Shown one piece after another: positions 16,745-25,887 of a stretch of DNA of 64,000 bases (positions are counted from its first letter, which is position 1; each line of letters begins with the position of its first letter). The DNA lies in NCBI GenBank assembly GCA_012798135.1, contig JAAZNU010000008.1, positions 36,785-100,784 of the forward strand. Direction: 5' to 3'. The notes under the pieces were generated by a model that was not told where the DNA came from, did no database searches, and saw only the letters and a list, made by a program, of their open reading frames with translations. This DNA is from Veillonellaceae bacterium (GTDB lineage Bacteria; Bacillota_C; Negativicutes; UBA1444). The translations under genes and the position numbers were made by a program.

Positions 16745-17931
16745 TTCTTCGCTTCTTTCGCCACATCCGTCCAGAAACAGGCGGGATCGTCGCCCCAGAT
16801 GTCCCCATCCACCGACGCCCGGATCCGGCAGCCGCCACACAGCCGGTTTTGCGAACACTTGCCGCACTGGGCGTTCAGCTGCGCCGGTTTGGTCCGTAGC
16901 CGGGCCAGGATGCCGTCATTGGCCTCCAGGTCGTTCCAGATCTCGCTGAACTTGCGCTCCCGGACATTGCCCAACGTCAGATCGCTCCAGAACTGGCAGG
17001 GATGTACGTTGCCGAGATAATCGACATCCGCCATGCGGTCGCCGGCCGAACAGCCGCCGTGCAACTCCAGCAGCTGGCGGACTTCCGGCACGCGGGCGGG
17101 ATTTGTTTTGGCGATGTAATCCAGCAGATACAGGCCGTCGGCATGGTTGTCGGTCGTCAATATCTCGAGCTCGACGCCGCGCCGGTCGAAATCCAGCGCC
17201 TTGTCGATCAGCAGCTGGGCCACCTCGCGTTTTTCGTCCAGCGTCACATCCAGGTTCTTCATATCGCCGCCCCGGCCGGCGTAGACCAGGTGATACATGC
17301 AGAACCGGTCGATTTTTTCCTGTTCGATCAGATCCAGAACCGCCGGCAGATCCCGTTTGTTCAGACTGTTGAGTGTAAACCGGACCCCGGTGCGGTTACC
17401 CGCCGCCTTGGCCGCCCGGATGCCGGCGATGGCCGCCGCAAAGGCGCCCTTCTCGCCCCGGAACATATCATGGGTCTCTTCGCAGCCGTCGATGCTGACG
17501 CCGACGTACTGGAAGCCCGCGTCTTTGATCAGCTGCGCCGTGAAATCGTCGATCAGCGTCCCGTTGGTGGACAGAACGATCCGCAGTCCCTTTTCCACCG
17601 CGTAGGCCGCCAACTCGAACAAATCCGGCCGTACCAGTGGTTCGCCGCCCGAAAACATCAGTACCGGCACTTTCATTTCCGCCAGGTCGTCGATGAACGC
17701 CATCCCGTCGGCAGTCGTCATCTCGTTGTCCTTGGCCGCCTCGGTGGCTTCGATGTAGCAATGCCGGCATTTGAGATTGCACTGGGAAGTGATGTTCCAG
17801 ACCACGACCGGCGACCGCTCGGATGAGAACTGCAACAGATTGGCCGGCATGGCGCCGTGGCCGTGACGCTGCCGCATCACGTCGGAAATGGTGGCTGTAC
17901 CGCACAACAATTTGGTGAACCCTATCAACAA
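16738..17931 (-). CDS. nirJ1: Radical SAM haem-pathway protein NirJ1 (AhbC-like)
   Basis: 397 residues. N-terminal IGFTKLLCGTATISD is the hallmark head of the AhbC/NirJ1 group; radical SAM motif CNLKCRHC near residues 52-59, GGEPLVRPDL, then SPASM cysteines (HPCQFWSDLTLGN, CGKCSQNRLCGGCRIRA, CFW). AhbC removes two acetate side chains of 12,18-didecarboxysiroheme to give Fe-coproporphyrin. Starts with TTG at 17931 or 17928 after GGGAGG. First gene of nirJ1-nirJ2-aroH-GT2. Confidence 0.88.
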   Translation of the reverse strand: MLIGFTKLLCGTATISDVMRQRHGHGAMPANLLQFSSERSPVVVWNITSQCNLKCRHCYIEATEAAKDNEMTTADGMAFIDDLAEMKVPVLMFSGGEPLVRPDLFELAAYAVEKGLRIVLSTNGTLIDDFTAQLIKDAGFQYVGVSIDGCEETHDMFRGEKGAFAAAIAGIRAAKAAGNRTGVRFTLNSLNKRDLPAVLDLIEQEKIDRFCMYHLVYAGRGGDMKNLDVTLDEKREVAQLLIDKALDFDRRGVELEILTTDNHADGLYLLDYIAKTNPARVPEVRQLLELHGGCSAGDRMADVDYLGNVHPCQFWSDLTLGNVRERKFSEIWNDLEANDGILARLRTKPAQLNAQCGKCSQNRLCGGCRIRASVDGDIWGDDPACFWTDVAKEAKKC

Positions 17932-17946
17932 TATTCCTCCCTACTA

Positions 17947-19512
17947 TCAACCCTTCGTCGTCAACGCCGGAAACCGGATGGTAAAGGTCGTGCCGGCGCC
18001 CGTCGTACTGGCGACGTCAACCTGCGCGTGGTGGCGGTCGATGATTTCCCGGGCGATCGACAGTCCCAGGCCGGTGCCGTGATTTTCCCGCGTATGGGCT
18101 TTGTCCACTTTGTAGAAGCGTTCCCAGATCAGCGGCAGATCGTCCGTCGGAATTCCGGCGCCCGTATCGGCCACGGTCAGGATCACCTGCTGTGGCGCCG
18201 GCTTCAGAGAAACGGTGATTTTCCCATCGGCCGGCGTATATTTCAGGGCATTGTCCAACAGTATCAATAATAATTGTACCAGACGATCGCCATTTCCGCG
18301 AATCATCGCCGTTGATTTTTTTCCCTGCCATGACAGGGCAACCCCATTCGCCTCCGCTTTGCCGCGCAACATGCCCACCACGCTGTCGACGATTTCCGGC
18401 AGCGGGATCGGTTCCAGCTCCATCTCGTACTGCTGCGCCTGCAGACGGCTCAGATCCAGCAGGTCGGCGATCAAACGCTCCAGTCGCTCGGTCTCGCTGA
18501 CGATCAGCTGATGAAATCGCGCCGTTTTCTCCGGATCCGTCACCGTACCGTCGCGCAGCGCTTCCGTATAGCCCCGGATGATTGTCAATGGCGTGCGCAG
18601 CTCGTGCGACACATTGGCCACGAAATCCCGGCGAAGCTTTTCCATCTGCTCGGTGCGGGCCACAAAGTTCGCCAGCTCCTGCGCCAACGTATTGAACGAG
18701 GCGCCCAGCTGCCCCACCTCATCCTGCGTCGTGACCTCCACCCGCCGGTCGTAACAACCCTGCGCCATCGCCGCCGCGGTTTCCTCCATCGACCGCAACG
18801 GCCGGACAATGCCCCCGGACAGACGCCGCACGATAAACACCGTCAGCGCCAGCGCCAACAGGCCGGTCAGCGCAATCGCCCAGTAAATCTGCGTCAGGAA
18901 AGCATTCATTCCCTGCACCGGCGCATTCAGAATGATCGCACCATCGATCGCTCCGTTCCCATTCGGAATCGGCACGGCCACGATCATCATATCTTCTCCA
19001 TAATAGGGGTGAAAAAACGTCCGTGTCAAGACTTGCCCCTGAAAAACCGGGCCCATGTCCTTCAATAAACTGCGGATGGTCGCCGAGGTACGCACACCGC
19101 TTCCCTGGCTTCTCCCCTGACCGCCGCCCGGTCCATTGCCCCTTCCCTGCTGCATGCCGAAACCCGGACCCATGTCCTGGGCGGGGCCCATCTCTTGGCG
19201 ATGTCTTAATCCTCGCCGGGGTGCGGACATGACGATCACCCGGCCGGCGCCGTCAACGGCCCAGATTCGGGCATCCAGAAATTCATCGATGCGATCCACC
19301 AATTCCACCAACTGCGACGCCGTTAATTTCCCGGACAAAAAATCGTTCAGCACCAGGCCCATTTCCTGGCCCTTGCCCACCAGTTCCTGCTGCTTGGCCG
19401 ACAAAAAATACTGCCGCACCAGCGCGGACGCCCCCACGGCAAAGCCGGCCAGAATCAGGGATACCACAATCATGAAGCTGACAAACAGCTTCGTTTGCAG
19501 CGACTGTTTCAC
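17947..19512 (-). CDS. Membrane sensor histidine kinase
   Basis: 521 residues. Membrane helix about 9-31, an external sensor of about 150 residues that contains a Gly/Gln/Met-rich stretch (about 118-145), second helix about 188-210, HAMP (about 211-265), HisKA with SHELRTPLTIIRGY, and HATPase with the N box LDNALKYT, DTGAGIP and GTGLGLSIA. Its start overlaps the stop of the response regulator gene by 4 bp. The signal is unknown; the Gly/Met-rich loop could be flexible or metal-binding, which is a guess. Confidence 0.92.
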   Translation of the reverse strand: MKQSLQTKLFVSFMIVVSLILAGFAVGASALVRQYFLSAKQQELVGKGQEMGLVLNDFLSGKLTASQLVELVDRIDEFLDARIWAVDGAGRVIVMSAPRRGLRHRQEMGPAQDMGPGFGMQQGRGNGPGGGQGRSQGSGVRTSATIRSLLKDMGPVFQGQVLTRTFFHPYYGEDMMIVAVPIPNGNGAIDGAIILNAPVQGMNAFLTQIYWAIALTGLLALALTVFIVRRLSGGIVRPLRSMEETAAAMAQGCYDRRVEVTTQDEVGQLGASFNTLAQELANFVARTEQMEKLRRDFVANVSHELRTPLTIIRGYTEALRDGTVTDPEKTARFHQLIVSETERLERLIADLLDLSRLQAQQYEMELEPIPLPEIVDSVVGMLRGKAEANGVALSWQGKKSTAMIRGNGDRLVQLLLILLDNALKYTPADGKITVSLKPAPQQVILTVADTGAGIPTDDLPLIWERFYKVDKAHTRENHGTGLGLSIAREIIDRHHAQVDVASTTGAGTTFTIRFPALTTKG

Positions 19513-20207
19513 GAACGCACCTCGAACTTATAACCGATGCCCCAGACCGTCTTGATGTCCCAGGGCCCGTCCTCCTGCACGCCCAGTTTGTGCCGGATGC
19601 GTTTGATGTGGGTGTCCACGGTGCGGGTATCGCCGAAATACTCGTAGCCCCAGACCGATTCCAGCAGCTGCTCACGGGAAAACACCCGCCCGGGATGTGA
19701 AGCCATGTGCCAGAGCAGGTCCATTTCCTTCGCCGTCAGTTGCACGGTGTTGCCGCCGGCCGTCGCCGCATATTCCTGGCGGTTGATCAGTAAATTGGGG
19801 AATTTCAGCACATCGTTTCCCGCCGCTGGCGCCTCGGCAACCTGCACCCGTCGCAGCACCGCCTTGACCCGGGCCACCAGCTCCCGCGGATTGAAGGGCT
19901 TGCCGACATAATCGTCCGCCCCCAGTTCCAGTCCGAGGATGCGGTCGTCATCCTCCACCCGGGCCGTCAGCATGATCACCGGCACCCGGGAAAACTTCCG
20001 AACCTGCCGACATACCTCCATGCCGTCGAGGACAGGCATCATGACATCCAGCACGATCAAATCGGGTTTCAGCTGCTGCGCCTTGAGAATCGCCTCCGCA
20101 CCGTCGGCGGCCTGCTCGACCGCAAACCCCTCTTTGGTCAAATATAGCTCCAGCAGTTCCCGAATCTTGGCGTCATCATCCGCAATCAACACTGTCTGCG
20201 CCGACAT
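19509..20207 (-). CDS. OmpR-family response regulator
   Basis: 232 residues from ATG at 20207 (GGGAG upstream). Receiver domain with DDD at residues 10-12, phospho-acceptor Asp in LIVLDVMMP, Lys in VGKPFNPREL; then a Trans_reg_C winged helix (about 135-230) with VWGYEYFGDTRTVDTHIKRIRHKL. Pairs with the kinase encoded directly downstream. Targets are not evident; no repeated motif was found near neighbouring promoters. Confidence 0.93.
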   Translation of the reverse strand: MSAQTVLIADDDAKIRELLELYLTKEGFAVEQAADGAEAILKAQQLKPDLIVLDVMMPVLDGMEVCRQVRKFSRVPVIMLTARVEDDDRILGLELGADDYVGKPFNPRELVARVKAVLRRVQVAEAPAAGNDVLKFPNLLINRQEYAATAGGNTVQLTAKEMDLLWHMASHPGRVFSREQLLESVWGYEYFGDTRTVDTHIKRIRHKLGVQEDGPWDIKTVWGIGYKFEVRS

Positions 20208-20237
20208 TTTCCACACTCCCCGCCTGCGGCTTGCAAA

Positions 20238-20266
20238 AAAACTCCCGGAGAAGATCCGGGAGTTTT
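20238..20266 (-). terminator. Rho-independent terminator after trxA
   Basis: An 11-bp stem AAAACTCCCGG / CCGGGAGTTTT with a seven-base loop, followed on the minus strand by seven Ts. Confidence 0.9.
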
Positions 20267-20279
20267 GCCTTCACTTCAT

Positions 20280-20600
20280 TTATATATTTTCCAAAGCGGC
20301 CAATAAATCCTTCCTGGTTTTGTACCCGGTGAAGCGGTTTATTTCCTTACCGCCCTTAAAGACGATGAAAGTGGGTACCGCTTTCACGTTGTAACGGGAT
20401 GTGAGGTCCGGCAGTTCGTCGATATTGACTTTCGCCACCACCGCCTTGTCCGCCACCGCCGCTTCGACCGCTTCCACCTCCGGGCCGGCCATCTTGCAAG
20501 GGCCGCACCAAGACGCCCAGAAGTCCACCAATACCGGCCGATCGGTCTTCAAAATCTTTTCGTCAAAAGTCGTTTCATTTCCCACATTAATTACAGCCAT
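20280..20600 (-). CDS. trxA: Thioredoxin
   Basis: 106 residues from the ATG at 20600 (GAGG eight bases upstream). Active site WASWCGPCKM at about residues 27-36, cis-Pro in AVPTFIVFKGG. A cytoplasmic disulfide reductase. It is a single-gene unit with its own promoter and a strong terminator, and it shares an intergenic region with the divergent nitroreductase gene. Confidence 0.95.
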   Translation of the reverse strand: MAVINVGNETTFDEKILKTDRPVLVDFWASWCGPCKMAGPEVEAVEAAVADKAVVAKVNIDELPDLTSRYNVKAVPTFIVFKGGKEINRFTGYKTRKDLLAALENI

Positions 20601-20648
20601 TTCTGACACCTCGCTTTATTTTACCCCCTCCCCCGGGGGCCTAGTTAT

Positions 20649-20677
20649 ATTTTAAAAAAAATTTGCGGAAAAGTCAA
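20649..20677 (-). promoter_or_regulatory. trxA promoter
   Basis: TTGACT (20672-20677), 17 bases, TAAAAT (20649-20654) on the minus strand. It overlaps the -35 part of the divergent nitroreductase promoter, so the two probably compete or are co-regulated. Confidence 0.7.
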
Positions 20678-20690
20678 TGTCGATTATAAT
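20663..20690 (+). promoter_or_regulatory. Nitroreductase promoter
   Basis: TTGCGG (20663-20668), 16 bases, TATAAT (20685-20690), 54 bases before the ATG. Confidence 0.65.
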
Positions 20691-20743
20691 ATAGAAAACA
20701 AATTCGCCGATGCGGCGTGAAGAGAAGAAAGGATTGACCAGAT

Positions 20744-21301
20744 ATGGATCTGATACAGGCGCTCGAAACCCGACGCTCCATCCGCCGCTATGCGGAGCAG
20801 GGCGTGGACCGCGCCCTCATCGAAAAACTCATCGCCCTGGCGACGCAGGCACCCAGCGCCATGAACGCCCAACCCTGGGCCTTCGCCGTCATCACCGACA
20901 GACAGAAGCTGCAGGAATATTCGACCCGGGCCAAGGAACTGCTGCTGGCCACGATGGACCAGCACCCCCTGTTTCAGCGTTACCGGGCGGCGTTGTCCCG
21001 CAAGGCTTTCAACATTTTTTACAACGCGCCGGTGCTGATCGTCATCTACGCCAAGCCGGAAGGACCGGTCCCTGAAGCGGACGCCTGCCTGGCGGCGCAG
21101 AACCTGATGCTGGCCGCGCACAACGAAGGGCTGGGCACCTGCTGGATCGGCTTTTCGCGGGATTTTCTCAACACCAGCGAGCTGAAGGACGAACTGGGAA
21201 TTCCCGACGAATACACCGCCGCTGCGCCGCTGGTGCTTGGCTACGCCGCCGTCGAGCATCCGGCCGTACCAAGAAAAGAGCCGGAAATCTACTTCTTCTG
21301 A
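20744..21301 (+). CDS. Nitroreductase-family flavoprotein
   Basis: 185 residues. Typical N-terminal RRSIRRYAEQGVD (FMN phosphate contact), APSAMNAQPWAFAV, and C-terminal GLGTCWIGF. Family members are FMN-dependent NAD(P)H oxidoreductases. AAAGGA precedes the ATG. Single gene between its own promoter and terminator, divergent from trxA, which suggests a shared redox theme. Substrate unknown. Confidence 0.9.
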   Translation: MDLIQALETRRSIRRYAEQGVDRALIEKLIALATQAPSAMNAQPWAFAVITDRQKLQEYSTRAKELLLATMDQHPLFQRYRAALSRKAFNIFYNAPVLIVIYAKPEGPVPEADACLAAQNLMLAAHNEGLGTCWIGFSRDFLNTSELKDELGIPDEYTAAAPLVLGYAAVEHPAVPRKEPEIYFF

Positions 21302-21338
21302 GCCAACGGCAGTGGCAAGAATAAACCAAAATAAACGA

Positions 21339-21385
21339 AGGGGCGTCACCCATTAACCGGAGTTATGGGATGGCGCTCCTTTTTT
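21339..21385 (+). terminator. Terminator after nitroreductase
   Basis: Imperfect stem AGGGGCGTCACCCAT with ATGGGATGGCGCTCCT followed by a T-run on the plus strand. Confidence 0.75.
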
Positions 21386-21405
21386 CTGTGCGTTCATCTG
21401 TGCGA

Positions 21406-22341
21406 TCAGTCGAAATTGATCCGTTCTTTTTCCACCACCAACGGTCGCTTTTGCACCTGGGTATAGATCGCGCCGATGTATTCCCCAATAATGCCAATAA
21501 AAAACAGTTGTACCGAACCGAGAAAGAACAGGCCAATGATGAGGGGCGCGGTCCCCAGCGAAAACTGCTCCCAAAAAATCAACTTGGCCACCAGATACCC
21601 CATGGCAATCAGAAAGCTGGCGATGGCCATCGCGAACCCCAGCATGGTGGCCAGCCGCAGGGGCACCTTGGAGTGATTGGTGATTCCCAGCATGGCAATA
21701 TCATACAATGTGTAAAAATTATTTTTGCTGATTCCCCGTTTGCGCGTGGGCTGCGTGTATTCGATTTCGTGGCTGGGAAAGCCGATGTCGGACACCAGCC
21801 CCCGAAAATACGGGTACGGATCATCGATCTTGCGCAACTCCTCGATGACGCAGCGGTCATACAGACCGAACCCCGTGCTGTTCTTGAGCAGCTTGATATC
21901 GGAAACCCGGTTGACGAAATTGTAGTACATCTTGCGGATGGCAAACATCAGGGCCGATTCTTCGCTCTGGCTCTTCACGCCGCGCACCATCTTGAAGCCC
22001 TGCTCCCACCACTTCAGGAATTCCGGGATCAGCGACGGCGGTTCCTGCAGGTCCGAAGCCAGACAGATGACGGCCGCGCCGCCCGCCTGCAAAATCCCAT
22101 GGTAAGGGGAACGGATATGGCCGAAATTCCGGGTGTTGACGATGATCTTCAACCGTCGGTCCTCTGCGGCCAACCTTTTGAGGATATCGACCGTCTGATC
22201 GGTCGACGCATTGTCGATAAAAATATGTTCGTAGTCATACTGCGGCAGATTCTCAAAAATGCGCCGCACTTCCCGGTATGCCTGTTCCACATTCTCGGCC
22301 TCATTGTAACAGGGCATCATCACGCTGATCAGCTTTTTCAC
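21406..22341 (-). CDS. Family 2 glycosyltransferase (GtrB/DPM-like)
   Basis: 311 residues. GT-A domain with VMMPCYNEAENV, IDNASTDQT and LASDLQEPP, and two C-terminal membrane helices (about 228-251 and 262-284). Members make undecaprenyl-phosphate-linked sugars. Its start overlaps the stop of the GtrA-like gene by 4 bp; together they form the classical GtrB-GtrA pair that makes and flips a lipid-linked sugar for periplasmic decoration of O-antigen or wall polymer. Last gene of the twelve-gene glycan run. Confidence 0.88.
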   Translation of the reverse strand: MKKLISVMMPCYNEAENVEQAYREVRRIFENLPQYDYEHIFIDNASTDQTVDILKRLAAEDRRLKIIVNTRNFGHIRSPYHGILQAGGAAVICLASDLQEPPSLIPEFLKWWEQGFKMVRGVKSQSEESALMFAIRKMYYNFVNRVSDIKLLKNSTGFGLYDRCVIEELRKIDDPYPYFRGLVSDIGFPSHEIEYTQPTRKRGISKNNFYTLYDIAMLGITNHSKVPLRLATMLGFAMAIASFLIAMGYLVAKLIFWEQFSLGTAPLIIGLFFLGSVQLFFIGIIGEYIGAIYTQVQKRPLVVEKERINFD

Positions 22342-22727
22342 TCTACCCCTCCAAACACGAACCGGCGATTGAGCAGATAGCCTAATACGGCAGCTGGCGG
22401 GATCAGCAGCAGGCCGGCCAGATAAAGGTCGATCCGCAGGTGATCGAAAATCGCCAGCCCCATTACGTTAAAGAGATATACTACGCCGTACACCAAAAAG
22501 AACCGACCGATCCGGCGATAATCCGTGTTGCGGAAAACGATTCGGCCAGTCGTGAAAAAATTGAACAGAATGCCCAACACTGTGGATAGGAACGAAGCCC
22601 AAGCAAAATGCATGCCGATATACAGGAACAGCGCATAGACGCCATAGCCGAATGCCGTATTCAGCAGGCCTACCAAAATGAACCGAACAAATTTCTTTCC
22701 CTCAAGCGCTAACGTTTGACGATGCAT
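22338..22727 (-). CDS. GtrA-family membrane flippase
   Basis: 129 residues with four membrane helices, starting KFVRFILVGLLNTAFGYGVYA, which is the GtrA signature. It is thought to flip undecaprenyl-phosphate sugars across the inner membrane. It overlaps the epimerase gene upstream and the GT2 gene downstream, so all three are coupled. Confidence 0.9.
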   Translation of the reverse strand: MHRQTLALEGKKFVRFILVGLLNTAFGYGVYALFLYIGMHFAWASFLSTVLGILFNFFTTGRIVFRNTDYRRIGRFFLVYGVVYLFNVMGLAIFDHLRIDLYLAGLLLIPPAAVLGYLLNRRFVFGGVE

Positions 22728-23632
22728 TTGTCGAGGAAGGGATCGGCCCGCACGACATCAAGGTCGAGGCTGTCCCAGACAGATTGATAATAGGCCGCCA
22801 ACTCACGGATTCCCTCGCGGTAGGACGTGAAATCGAACGGACCGACGACTTCCAGCAGCCTTCGGTTGTCGCCAGTATACTCGGTGTTCCAGCCCGGATT
22901 CAGCACGGTAATCCCCGCCTTGTTGCCGGTCACCTCATTGATGATTTCCGCCAGGGAGACGAGAGCGATGGATTGGGTCGGCGTGATATTCATGTGCCGG
23001 TAAGGCCAGTCGCATTCCAACAGTTTTTCCACCAACCGAACAAAATCCGCAATGTACAGATAGTCGAATACCACATTTTGGGCGATGGTAATCGGCAAGC
23101 CGAGCAGGGCCTTGACGATCGCGTTGGAAATGAATTTGTAGCGGTAATCCTCATCCTTTCCATAGGCGCCAAAAACCCTTAAGCACATAACGTTGTTGGT
23201 CTTCGAAATAATCTTGGATATGATTGTTTTAGAAAACCCATAAGAATCGGCTGGAACATATTGATCGAAATAGGTTTCTTTTACCTTAGGCGGCATTCTG
23301 TTCCGATCATATTCAGCTCCGCTGCCGAAATGAATCATTTTTTGATCTTCGCGCAAGCAACGGAACAAGTTGAAAAACATCCGTAAATTTTGCTCCACGA
23401 CGTCAGTTCGCGAGTCGTCATAATTGGTTGTTCGTCTTCCCCCTGTCGTCGCACAATGAATGACGAATTCTATCTCCGGATGACGGTTCAAAAATTCCTC
23501 TACTGCCAGAGAATCCAACAAGTTCAGATCATGACGCGAACAGGCATACACACGATGCCGCAAAGACAAAGAATCAACCAAATGTCTCGCTAAAAAACCA
23601 GAAGCCCCTGTAACAAGGATTGTGGCAGCCAT
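22709..23632 (-). CDS. NAD-dependent sugar epimerase/dehydratase (SDR)
   Basis: 307 residues. Rossmann motif TGASGFLARHL at the N-terminus, catalytic Tyr in SYGFSKTIISKI (Y-x3-K type), and FGAYGKDEDYRYKFI. It acts on a nucleotide sugar, with GDP- or CDP-linked 4-keto sugars being likely. Position inside the glycan operon suggests the 4-ketoreduction or epimerisation step of the CDP-deoxysugar made by rfbF-G-H, but sequence does not prove this. Confidence 0.85.
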   Translation of the reverse strand: MAATILVTGASGFLARHLVDSLSLRHRVYACSRHDLNLLDSLAVEEFLNRHPEIEFVIHCATTGGRRTTNYDDSRTDVVEQNLRMFFNLFRCLREDQKMIHFGSGAEYDRNRMPPKVKETYFDQYVPADSYGFSKTIISKIISKTNNVMCLRVFGAYGKDEDYRYKFISNAIVKALLGLPITIAQNVVFDYLYIADFVRLVEKLLECDWPYRHMNITPTQSIALVSLAEIINEVTGNKAGITVLNPGWNTEYTGDNRRLLEVVGPFDFTSYREGIRELAAYYQSVWDSLDLDVVRADPFLDKCIVKR

Positions 23633-23655
23633 AATAACTCCCTCTAGGACTCAGC

Positions 23656-24720
23656 CTAAAAATAGTCTTCGTCGGAAAACACTTCAGAGACCGGAACCGG
23701 CGTTGATTTACCATAAATTTTATTGACAACATATTTGTCGATAAAAAACCGATTCTCGCCGATAAGACAGGTGTCAATGTGTTTGCCAAAACAACGAATT
23801 CTCATTCCCCGTTCAACAATATCTTTTAATGGTTCATCGAAAAAATTGCCCAGAGTTGTATGGATATATGGGCATGGCATGACGTCGCCATATTTGGTGA
23901 CGGAGATCATTCTTTTTACTGCAATGCAGCCCAAATCCAATCCGTATGATGGTGTCAAATGAGTAAACACATTATATTTTTTCTCCAATTCGCGAATATA
24001 ATCCATATCGTCGCGAGTAACCAACGCGTCAAAATTCCCTTCCCAAGCGCCGACCGGTTTTGCATAGGTAACAAATACACCGACATTTTTTGTTTTTGCG
24101 AACTCTAAAAACTCAATGAACTCCTCTGACCGCACCCTTTGCTTAGTTACTACGGTCGACAAAATAATATTCAGCCCCGCGTTCAGCGATGCGTCAATCG
24201 CTTTCATCGCCCGCGCATGCGATCCCTTCGCATTGCGAAATTGATCATGTTCAGCAGCCGAAAGGCTATCTAAGCTCAACTGAATTTTATCGACGCCGAT
24301 CTGCTTCAGATGTTTTGCCCTTTTATCATCCAGGAGCCAACCATTTGTGTCGGATGTTATATAGAACTTTTGTGGGTCAATGGCAGCTACGAGTTCGTCA
24401 AAGTCTGGAAACACCAATGGTTCTCCGCCGGTAATGACCCAATGGGCCAATCCCATTTCATCCGCCTGTCTGGATAACTCTTTGACATCTTCAATCCGAA
24501 AGAACCGATCCTTTTTTTGCTCTTGAAATTTTTTGATACAACAATGCTCGCAGGCAAAATTGCAACGGTAATCATATTGAAACTGGATAATGGCGATACT
24601 CTCTCCGCGGTTAACCTTATCCGCGTACTGCATAATTTTTTCAAAGGCATACGGTTTATTGTGCTTTAATTGATTTCTTTTTTCCATTTCAGCGTGACTG
24701 AGTTTCTCGTTTTCAGGCAT
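23656..24720 (-). CDS. Radical SAM/SPASM-like enzyme in glycan operon
   Basis: 354 residues from the ATG at 24720, which lies eight bases after GGAGG and overlaps the methyltransferase stop by 8 bp; a longer frame from 24759 exists but lacks a site. Radical SAM motif CNFACEHC (C-x3-C-x2-C), GGEPLVFPDFDEL, SDTNGWLL, SLDSLSAAEHD. C-terminal cysteines (DLGCIAVKRM, MPCPYIHTTLGNF, CFGKHIDTC) suggest an auxiliary cluster. Radical SAM enzymes in sugar clusters do dehydrations, epimerisations or C-C chemistry. No family assignment is possible. Confidence 0.8.
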   Translation of the reverse strand: MPENEKLSHAEMEKRNQLKHNKPYAFEKIMQYADKVNRGESIAIIQFQYDYRCNFACEHCCIKKFQEQKKDRFFRIEDVKELSRQADEMGLAHWVITGGEPLVFPDFDELVAAIDPQKFYITSDTNGWLLDDKRAKHLKQIGVDKIQLSLDSLSAAEHDQFRNAKGSHARAMKAIDASLNAGLNIILSTVVTKQRVRSEEFIEFLEFAKTKNVGVFVTYAKPVGAWEGNFDALVTRDDMDYIRELEKKYNVFTHLTPSYGLDLGCIAVKRMISVTKYGDVMPCPYIHTTLGNFFDEPLKDIVERGMRIRCFGKHIDTCLIGENRFFIDKYVVNKIYGKSTPVPVSEVFSDEDYF

Positions 24721-25867
24721 TTGAACGTCCTCCGTCAAAAGTAACTTCTTCCAGTCCATTCTCCCGCAGTATTGCGCAACAAATGTGGGGGGCTATGTTC
24801 CGTAAAATTTTCGCAATCTCGTCCGAATAACCAGCAGCCATTATAATGACTGCATCCATCGGATCGCTTTGTAGCCGCTCAGGAGCCACAATAGGGATAT
24901 GCGTCGCCGGCGTGAATTTCATTTGCTTAAATTTTGCCGAATCAACAACATATTTTATTCTTCCGCTCAGGTTCACCAATGCCAATACAGCCAGTGCCTG
25001 ATGACCCGCTCCCCAAACAGCCACTTTATTATCTCCAAAGCGAGAAACGAATTTCTCTATTTCGCAGGTAATCCTTGCTCTATTCTGAAGAAAAGCAGAA
25101 AGTTCCAGCTGCTTTCGCTTGCGTACAACAGCAGAAAGAATGTAATCATGCCACACAGTGCCAATCTCTGCCACTTCAAAACCATTCAGATTTAATACCG
25201 TAGTTAACGAGTCACGTGAAAAATACAACAAATGATCCGCCGTAAACTCTGAAAACAGATTTTTCTGCAACATCATGTCAAAATTAGGTACTTCAATTAG
25301 TCCAACGCCATCCGCCGTAAGAAGATGAGAAATTCCCCGGAGAACAGTGTTGGGGTGTGGCAGATGTTCAAAAAAACTCAACATATAAAAAGCGTCGAAG
25401 GGAGCTGTTGGCAATGAATATCTGTCCTGATTCACAAACCCTTGGATTGCATTGAGTCCTGCGCCCGCACACGCTTTTACCGATTCCGCGGAACTTTCCA
25501 ATCCATAGGCATCCACCGGAAATTGATTCATGACCTGCAAGTATTCACCGCGGCCACAGCCTATTTCAATTATTTTTTTACCCTTCAGGGCATATTTTTC
25601 TATAAAATCCTCAAATTGTCTTTTTCGAAAACCAATCATTTCATCAGAAATTGCCGCAGCCCGTATAACTTCCTTGTAATATGGCACCGCTTTGCTGGTT
25701 AGCTGTAGAAGACCACAACCTTCACACTGAAACACATTCAAACTAATGCCCCGATCTTTTTTTAGAGAACTGGCATCAGGGAAATATTGCGCCACGCTTG
25801 GCATGTTTTCAAATTCAATTATTGGTTTGAGGGGCAATTCGCGCTTGCAAACCTTACATTTATTCAA
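24713..25867 (-). CDS. Sugar C-methyltransferase-like SAM enzyme
   Basis: 384 residues. Three parts: a zinc-binding head with CKVC and CEGC (residues 4-52), a class I SAM domain with IIEIGCGRGEYL (about 96-108), and a C-terminal Rossmann-like C-methyltransf_2 region with VAVWGAGHQALAVL. This arrangement matches TylC3/NovU-type C-methyltransferases that act on 4-keto NDP-deoxysugars. The cluster makes a CDP-4-keto-deoxysugar, so a C-methylated branch is plausible. More A+T-rich than the flanks. Confidence 0.82.
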   Translation of the reverse strand: MNKCKVCKRELPLKPIIEFENMPSVAQYFPDASSLKKDRGISLNVFQCEGCGLLQLTSKAVPYYKEVIRAAAISDEMIGFRKRQFEDFIEKYALKGKKIIEIGCGRGEYLQVMNQFPVDAYGLESSAESVKACAGAGLNAIQGFVNQDRYSLPTAPFDAFYMLSFFEHLPHPNTVLRGISHLLTADGVGLIEVPNFDMMLQKNLFSEFTADHLLYFSRDSLTTVLNLNGFEVAEIGTVWHDYILSAVVRKRKQLELSAFLQNRARITCEIEKFVSRFGDNKVAVWGAGHQALAVLALVNLSGRIKYVVDSAKFKQMKFTPATHIPIVAPERLQSDPMDAVIIMAAGYSDEIAKILRNIAPHICCAILRENGLEEVTFDGGRSNA

Positions 25868-25887
25868 AAGCCTCGCCCCTTATCCCC

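Noticed and set aside
15740..16838. Extension of the chorismate mutase frame to 491 codons
   Set aside because: The upstream part lies inside nirJ2 in another register and has no protein character; AroH enzymes are about 120 residues and a good ribosome site lies at 15740.
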